Shown piece after piece: positions 1 to 64,000 of a stretch of DNA of 64,000 nt (position 1 is the first letter of the stretch; each line of letters starts with the position of its first letter). The notes under the pieces were generated by a model, which saw nothing but the letters and a program-made list of their open reading frames with translations, had not been told where the DNA came from and did no database searches. The translations under genes were made by a program, and so were the position numbers. Location of the stretch: positions 22,912,412-22,976,411 of the forward strand of contig CM053246.1 of the NCBI GenBank assembly GCA_028583405.1, read 5' to 3'. Source of the stretch: Pogonophryne albipinna (lineage: Eukaryota > Chordata > Actinopteri > Perciformes > Artedidraconidae).

Positions 1-1128
1 CGACTCTGCGTATTTAGCTGATATTTTTCCATTGTTGTTGATTCTCTCAATTCCATATCTTTACTGTCTGACTGTGACGGGTTTTGTTTCTTATGTTCTC
101 TTCTGTCTCTATCATCAGAGCATCTTTGTGGTGATACCTTCGGTGGGGTTACTGATTGTTGCATGACTCCAATTATGTTTGCAAACTCTCAATAATCTTA
201 TTTGTTTTCTGATGTACTACTCTCAAGTTGACCTTTGTTTATGGAATTCATTTAGCAGGTGTTTCTTCCTATATATCTATTTATTATTTTATCTCTAAAT
301 ATAAAGTGCATATTGTATACTAATCAGACTTGGGTCACAAATGCAATTCCGTTTTGCAACTCTCAGGTGTTTGATGCCATTCTTCCTGACACAAGGGCCA
401 CAAATCAAAGAAATACTCAATTACTTCAGATGCCTGAGAACATGTATTTGCTGATTTGCATAACAAGTAAATAATATTCACGTTGAAACACTTGAGTCGT
501 AGAATACTAAACATAATGTATGTGTATTTACTGTAGACACTGCATTGGTTTTAAGCAAAAACCTGCATCAGATGGTCTAGTGAAGGCCTGGAGAAACGCA
601 GGTGTACTAAGGAGGACACCGGAGAGTGTGTGAGAGAAACACAATAGTGTGTTTCAGTTGGTGCTTTGTCTACCTGTCTCCAAACAGCACATCTCTCAGG
701 CCCCTTTGATCTAAACACTGAACCTGCCCTGCTCTCCCAAAGTGAGACAGGCAGCCCTGTGATCCTCTAAACAACCTGTGTGTGTATGGATGCACATGCG
801 CACCTGTGTACGTATACTGTGTGCTCCGCTAGCCTTTTTAATGCTTAAATAAAGACTCAGTTTTCCACCGGAGACATCACCCCAGTCTGCGTCTATGGGG
901 AGCTGAGCTGCTATTGAGCTTTCTCTGTTCTGTAGGCCTGATAAAAGCATTGCAACAGTTCAGACACCAGTTCAGCAATTCATATAGACAGAGCTGAAGA
1001 TAAGCCATAAATCATAGAACAAAGTGAATGGCCTTTCCCCCCCCTTCCCCTTATTCTCTTCTGTGTGAGTGGTATGCTTCACATGTGACCTTCCCTCTTC
1101 TTTCTCCTGCATGTTTGTGTTTTCGCAG
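1..1128 (+). other. dennd1b: dennd1b intron, 3' part
   Basis: AT-rich intronic sequence ending in a pyrimidine-rich tract and tttcgcag before the exon at 1129. I looked for the preceding exon, which should encode the residues leading to VHLSV before HSYF, and did not find it here. It must lie upstream of the window. No other gene is seen. Confidence 0.7.
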
Positions 1129-46911
<45,783 letters not shown>

Positions 46912-47204
46912 GGACCTCAAAGACCCTCTGTCTGTGAAACGCCATACGTTCTACTGAAATCTCTCCACTGTAATACTTCCACAATACTAGCCACAGTCTC
47001 AGAGCTTTTTTATCTCAACACTCAGTTATCAGGAAACATTCTGAACAAATATGATGTCGTACAGACACAAACAGCCTCAGAGCAGAAATGATTTGCACAC
47101 CTTCCCTTCTTTCAACACATTTCTGTGTAAAATAGAGCCTTGCTTTCTTGATATAAGTGGAAAAACCCGCCACTGTAGTAAGACTATTAGAACTTGTTTT
47201 AACC

Positions 47205-47210
47205 AATAAA
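47205..47210 (+). promoter_or_regulatory. dennd1b: Candidate proximal polyadenylation signal
   Basis: AATAAA about 295 bases after the stop codon, followed by a TGTCTACTTG/T-rich stretch. Confidence 0.45.
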
Positions 47211-48447
47211 TGTCTACTTGTTTTTTAAATGGATTTTTTTTACTTCAAACCAAAAAATCTATTTTAAAAAACAAGTTCTCTACGAAAACAACTTAAAATG
47301 CATGTATTTGCAATGGAACAAGTTATGATAATCTCACTACAGTGTGACATTTTTCACTATCAATGCCATTTAGGTACTTTTCCTCTGAGTGAATTGGATA
47401 CTCTGATAAAGCAAAAACAACTTGTTAGTTTACAAAGTTGTAATTTCTTCAAACTAGTGAATTATCAGAGAACCTCACCTCAAAAACACAAACTGAGGCC
47501 AAGGTACGGCGAGATTCTTTCACTTGTTTAAAGAAAATACACCTTATTCACTCACTAAGTAACATAAACATCTACAACTAGATAAGAAGGACATTTCTCC
47601 AGTGTTGGGTCTACTGCTCATCAAAGTATATCCGTCTGTAATAATCGACATTTATATTCAAATTCCCGGTAAAAAAAAAAGGCCCAACAATCCAGCCTGC
47701 AATGGAGGATCTTTCCAGCTTGAATGAAATAAGAAAACTCTCAGTACTTTGTGAGGATTATGAAAGGACGATATCTCCTCGTCACATTATTGTCTGTTTT
47801 ATTTTGTGTTCCAAACATTTCACGTGATCAAGATACATTTGCACTTGTAGATTTAAGAATTGTACTCAGCCTTGACCACCTGGTACTAAAATCACTGAGC
47901 AAAAACGACAGTGAGACAGGATTTTCAACACAAAGTCCACTCTTCTTTTGGAGTTAATTAAACACTGTGTTATCTAACTGTTTTATATCACCAGGCCTTA
48001 AATGGACATGTGATTTGTTTTTGATACTCTGGTGTCTTAATCTATACAGGTACTTTGTAATCTTAGATCTTAAATGCAACATTACAGTAGCAGTACTAAA
48101 ACAGAGTTGTATTTCTCTGGAATAATAGAATAGTTAATATATATATAATGTGCTTTAAGCTGCTTTTTTCAAATAGCATTCCAGATAATGAGATGGAGAA
48201 ACCTCTCTGTGTTCCTCAGGACACATCTGTCACTCTGAAGAGGAGGAAATGATCTCAAAAGTTTAAGAGGATGATCTGACAATACCAGCGTCAATGCTCC
48301 ATGTCCTTTTCTTTCTTCACCATCATGTTCCTAAGTTTCTGCCTTGTAGTCCTTGCAGCACATCTGACTTGCACTGTCCACCTTAAAAATGGCGGCCAGT
48401 TTTTTTCGAAGCTACTGTGGTTTGGAGTGGATGTCATAAAGGTGTAC

Positions 48448-48471
48448 TTTAAAGGATACAGCTGGTGATAT
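48448..48471. repeat. Dispersed repeat motif, copy 2
   Basis: TTTAAAGGATACAGCTGGTG plus ATAT, matching 36164-36189 with one difference. It lies within the inferred dennd1b 3' UTR. Confidence 0.5.
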
Positions 48472-50860
48472 ATTTGTTTTATTTTTGGGAACAAATTACA
48501 ATGCACCGTGTACTGATTTCCCATACCAAACCAGTACTATTAAAAAAATTATAGGGACACAAATATGTAGCTTTAGTTCCACCTTACAGCTGGGAACTGT
48601 AGTTCTTAGAAAATGGTACTCAAACAGGAGTAAAAGATGCATTTGTTTGGGACAGGTAAACGTATAATTAGTATATTTAGAAAAATGTCACCAGACATAT
48701 CACATAACTCAGTGTTCTCTGGGTCTGTCTCCCTTTCTGTGCTCGCAGGAGGAAATGCAATCTCTGCCCTCGGAGGTTAGAGTCACACACTGTAATGCAA
48801 AGCAGTGGTTGAAGATTGTACTGTAATGAAGCAATACGGTTCTCCTCAGAGAGAAGCTCCATGGATATAATGTGTACAGAGTCTAAAGTATTTCTGAAAG
48901 AGACTCTCCTGTGGAGAGGAACGCTGCGTCCAGAGACTGTGGGTTCCCATCATTCTCTGCGTCGCCACAAAAAAAGCTTTTTCATGTGCTTGTGTAGGGA
49001 TTATTACATTTATGGTTCGTTGTTCTTATGATTTATGCCAGACGCCAGTCGGTGTGGCAGTTTAATAGCAGCTATTTCTCTGCTTTTTTAGTGCTGCACT
49101 GCGTTAACGATTTGCTCATAAAGTCTTTGGCGTGCTTCTAAAAGCCCAAGAAACAGTCCTAGTAATTCCAAAAAGGAGGGAAAAAAAATAACTGACTCCA
49201 GTAAAATCTCTGCACTGGCCTTACTCATTGTAAACACTTTAAAAAAACATATTTACTATGCAAATATTACAAATTATCAAAAGAAAAAGGTCAGTTGTCT
49301 TTAACAGACATTATAATGCACAATTCTACTTGAAAAATAATAACAATCAATCTAGTTTCTAGTAGGGGAAGCCTCATGTGTCCGTAAATAAATAAATATT
49401 AAAGTCTATTTAACTGTGTGTGAGCTGAGGGTGACAGAAAGTGTGTATGGTGTGCCTTATACAGTAAGAGTACCACCCAGTGTCATTAGAAAGAGGTACA
49501 GTATTATAGAAAGGTGTATGCAATGTTTTCAAACCACCTTTTCTCAAAGTAAGGAACATTTCGATTTTTTTATTTATATGATAAACAGACCTGGTTTTGT
49601 CCTTAGAATCGGAGCTAAATGAACTTGGGTACTAGCGTTGTGTTTGTAGCTGTTTTTGTTTCCATCTGGGCTGCAGTCCAGTGCTTCTGCTGCGGTGGCT
49701 GGTGAGAATCTTCCCGTCTGTGTTTAATAGAAGATCTTTGAATTACTTTGGGATATGTTTCTCTTTGTTCAATATATTTTCTCTGAAAGTGATTATTTGT
49801 ATCATTTGTGTTTATTTTATTCCTTTTTTTAAAACACTTGTTCTGAGCTTACTCTATTTAAAAAAAAAAACACACATTTCTCAGAGGAGTTGATTCTATA
49901 TTGAGGAACATTTATTTTCAACTGAATAGATGTGTATTTTTGCTGGCTTGAGTTTATTTTACATGGATAATATATGATTGGTGTTGTACGTTGTAAAGAA
50001 AAAATGACACCTAATATTTGAATGTTTTAGATTTTATTTTTGGAAGAAAAAAATAGAGAATATTAACAAATGTCCCGTGTAGCCATTCATGTTGGAAAGC
50101 TTTCGACCCCTTCTAATCAGAATCAGCAGAGACTGGCGCTTGCTTGTAAACGGTACAATGCTCATTGTACCGTCATCTGCATGTATGTACCTCTTTGTTG
50201 TTATTTGTTTTGACAGTCTATTCTGTTGGTATTCATTATTATTTCAGTATTTAGAGCTTCAATCAAATTGAGAATGATTGAAACAACGTTGGGTTTCGCG
50301 CTATACATTTATTTTGCCTTGCGATAGGTGTTGTGGACTTACAAGCCATCTGCCTTGCATTTTAAGTATGATAAAACATTTCTACTTCAAATCTAACCGT
50401 AGAGGTTTGTGGGAAGAAATACTAAAGGTAATATATAAAAAAAGGTCAGGTGATTTGCATTTCAATGTCTGCAGATGTGTTAAGACTAAGGATAACTAAC
50501 ACTGCAAAAAATTGTGTAATCAATACATTTATAGTGGTCCTGAAATTAGTGTGGTAGGCGGATGTGTAGCAGCGTTAACTGAGGTACTGATGGAGTGAAA
50601 ACACTCAACCTCACAAAGATATTAACGTCACTTCTAAGAAAAAGTTGTCATCGTAGTGACATATTACAGCAACCTTTTTTCAGTCTCTTTTTGGGTATTG
50701 TAATGATTATTAACTCTTCGATATGCCATTAACTGATTTTCTGATTCTGTGCACACTTGCATGTTCTCATTTCAGAGAAAACAACTGTCTTAAAAACTGA
50801 GGTCAATCTAATGTGCTATTGGTGAGTAACTTGGTACAACTGTATGCACTGTGAACTGAA

Positions 50861-50866
50861 AATAAA
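50861..50866 (+). promoter_or_regulatory. dennd1b: Candidate distal polyadenylation signal
   Basis: AATAAA in gaaaataaattatattg, followed by T-rich sequence and, ~50 bases on, by a MITE-like element. Plausible end of the long dennd1b transcript. Confidence 0.5.
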
Positions 50867-50912
50867 TTATATTGTTTCATGCTTATACATCTCCGGATTT
50901 GTATTTATACTC

Positions 50913-51330
50913 TAAAGGGGACCTATCATGCAAAATCCACTTTGTCATGCCGTCTATGCATAAACATGTGTCCCCTCTGTGTAAAGAGATTCTGAAAGTT
51001 TCAGGACAAAAGATTCGCTCACTTTTTGTTCTGATCCATTTCTATAAAAACCTGTCTGAAAAGGAGCTGATCAGATTTTGGCCACTTTATGATGTCATAA
51101 CGATTTTTTGGTTTGTGTAACCATTAGCCAATAACCAACCAAGGTAACCCCCCCCCCCCCCCACCTTATCACCTGAATCTCCTCCTAGAGCACCATTGTG
51201 TTCTTTTTAACCAAATGTCTCGCAGACATGATCTGTTTGGTATTTGGAGCCAAACACTTCAGAGACATGTTTTGTATATATCTGAGACCTATAATATATT
51301 GATGAAAAACAGTATAATAGGGGACCTTTA
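50913..51330. mobile_element. MITE-like element (~418 bp)
   Basis: Left end TAAAGGGGACCTATCATGCA. The right end, read on the minus strand, begins TAAAGGTCCCCTATTAT, giving inverted terminal repeats of about 17 bp with a few mismatches. The ggggacctat.atgc motif is a dispersed fish repeat I recognise but cannot name. The interior is non-coding and carries a C15 tract (51148-51162). It lies between the two convergent genes. Confidence 0.75.
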
Positions 51331-52766
51331 ATATTTTTGTACATAGAAAGATACAGCAGGTGTGGAAATAATCTGTGTGTACTGAATTATTTATTATTGC
51401 ATACAAAGAAAGAAAATGCTAATGCTCAGTAATACAGTTAGCAACACTAGAAAATACATAACATTGTGTCGACATAAAATAAATTAACTTTATTAACCAG
51501 AAACATTTTTGTATAGCTTCCAACAATTAAAAGTAGAAATGAAATTCACAGTTTCAAACATGATAAACAAAAATCATCACTATTATGGTATATACAATTA
51601 AAATGACACTATAGCTAACTAAGTACATACAAGTCAACCCAGAGGAAACTAAGAAACTACTCTCAGCTAATGTGTCTTAAAACCTGACTTCTAAATTACA
51701 TTATTCTGTCCGTGAGGAGTGAGAGTATTTCTTATTGAACCCTCAAAATAAATAAAAACTGGCAGCAAGAAACAGCGTATAGACATGTAACACTTATGGA
51801 TTTTGAATGCTTTTATGCAATAATGAAGACTCATCGATGGAAGTGAATGAATCTTAAGGATAACTATGGTGGTATTCTATATTTTTCTTATTGTCAGAGA
51901 CCTTGAAAAGACCCAAAACACTGAATTGAGTTAATTTCATATATTGCTTCAATAAATATTGACTTGAATAGCAAATGTGTATTAATCCGCAGATAAAAAC
52001 GGATCTTAAGAAATGTAGTCCTGTAACACTTCATATAAAATGACAGTGCCTAGCTGATTTAGGAGATTACAGAGCCTTTTTTATTTGTTTTTAAAGATGA
52101 ATGTCTTCAGTAGGAACCAATGGGATTAAGAGACGGACTAACACTTTGATCCTTTCGTTTTTCAACATTAAGGAACATGGAAAAAAAACATTTATCCTCT
52201 AATGAAGGACTGTCTAACTCATTCTGCCTGTTTCCAGATGAAACCCATGTGTGTAAAAAAAAGATGGATCAGACTAATAGGTATGATAGACTCGATACGA
52301 TTTCAACTGAAATCTTTGCATTTAGATGGATGAACTGCTGGGTGGTGAAGCCAGGTGCAAAACATCCCAGGAAGATGGATGAAACACTGGGACGAACCAT
52401 TACACAAAGAAATGACACAAGATCCGATAGTCTTCCAGCATGTGAAGAAAGACAGCAGTATTTTAAAGTGGAAAGGAAGACCACGGTTATATCCAGGCTG
52501 CAGATATTCTTTAAAATAATACCTCACCCTAAAAACATGTATTACTCATCCCGGGTTACCTTGATTCATCAATCATTTCCTGTTTGTTTAGTCTTTCTTT
52601 CGCAGTGAAAGCAAAACACCAACGTTTTCGAGGTAACACAGGGTGAGTCATTGATACACAAATTATAATTGTGTGGGTGAAGCATTCCTTTAACCCTCTA
52701 CAGCATACTGTTGCCCTCAGGCAACAAACCACTTTTTTCGACCTCACACTGGCCCTCTAAATATTT
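51331..52766. other. Region between convergent 3' ends
   Basis: AT-rich with no supported gene. It may contain a longer crb1 3' UTR, because minus-strand AATAAA signals occur at 52080-52085, 51489-51494 and 51390-51395. An open frame at 52177-52608 has no recognisable domain and is not called. Confidence 0.5.
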
Positions 52767-52772
52767 TTTATT
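52767..52772 (-). promoter_or_regulatory. crb1: Candidate crb1 polyadenylation signal
   Basis: AATAAA on the minus strand, about 70 bases after the crb1 stop codon. Several alternatives lie further on, so the transcript end is uncertain. Confidence 0.4.
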
Positions 52773-52840
52773 TTTTTTAAGTTATAAATCTGTTATCAGG
52801 AGCATTAATTTGTATAATAACCACATTATCAGCGTGCATG

Positions 52841-64000
<11,160 letters not shown>

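Larger units (their letters stand above)
46912..50885 (+). other. dennd1b: dennd1b 3' UTR (inferred)
   Basis: AT-rich sequence without coding signs after the TAG. Candidate polyadenylation signals are AATAAA at 47205-47210, which would give a ~0.3-kb UTR, and at 50861-50866, which would give a ~4-kb UTR. One copy of the TTTAAAGGATAC.GCTGGTG repeat lies at 48448. The length used is an inference. Confidence 0.5.

Noticed and set aside
52177..52608. 143-codon plus-strand open frame between the two genes
   Set aside because: No recognisable domain, no splice partners, AT-rich codon use; it lies in the region where 3' UTRs are expected.

Overview
The window is vertebrate nuclear DNA, almost certainly from a ray-finned (teleost) fish. 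The evidence is split genes with GT-AG introns, very many long CA/GT microsatellites, short MITE-like elements and LINE/SINE 3' tails of the kind common in fish, and no bacterial or viral gene organisation. All coding calls come from reading exons by hand: homology to recognised families, splice sites, and reading-frame phase carried across every junction.

Positions 1-50885, plus strand: the 3' two thirds of a DENND1 (connecdenn) gene. Fifteen exons between 1129 and 46911 join without a frame break into 700 residues plus a stop. They hold the second half of the cDENN module, the dDENN module and a long disordered C-terminal tail. The tail matches DENND1B better than DENND1A. The first ~130 residues (uDENN and early cDENN) lie upstream. 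A long 3' UTR probably ends near the AATAAA at 50861.

Positions 51331-64000, minus strand: the 3' two thirds of a crumbs gene, convergent with dennd1b. Eight exons join in frame into 902 residues plus a stop: part of laminin-G 1, then EGF, LamG2, EGFs, LamG3, EGFs, a membrane helix and the short tail ending ERLI. The tail is of CRB1 type. CRB1-DENND1B is also a convergent pair in mammals (the paralogous pairs are CRB2-DENND1A and CRB3-DENND1C), so order and sequence agree.

Most interesting region, 53060-57425 (the last crb1 intron and its flank): it contains a complete small three-exon gene model on the same strand (54237 to 53150). It encodes a ~121-residue CRB3-like protein: signal peptide, short Thr-rich ectodomain, one membrane helix, a KLRERRQTEG juxtamembrane motif and the C-terminus ERLV. 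Its last-exon acceptor lies in a perfect 60-bp tandem duplication. In addition, the crb1 exon just upstream can be read through its donor into a different membrane helix and an acidic tail, which stops directly at a (GT)n tract and resembles an alternative CRB1 C-terminus. The crb1 locus therefore appears able to supply up to three different membrane/tail endings.

CRB proteins organise apical polarity through PALS1/PATJ and PAR6. DENND1 proteins are Rab35 exchange factors at clathrin-coated and endosomal membranes. Their adjacency is inherited synteny; nothing in the sequence shows joint function. Four dennd1b introns begin with a CA/GT repeat touching or lying within about 20 bases of the 5' splice site, which is the other notable pattern.
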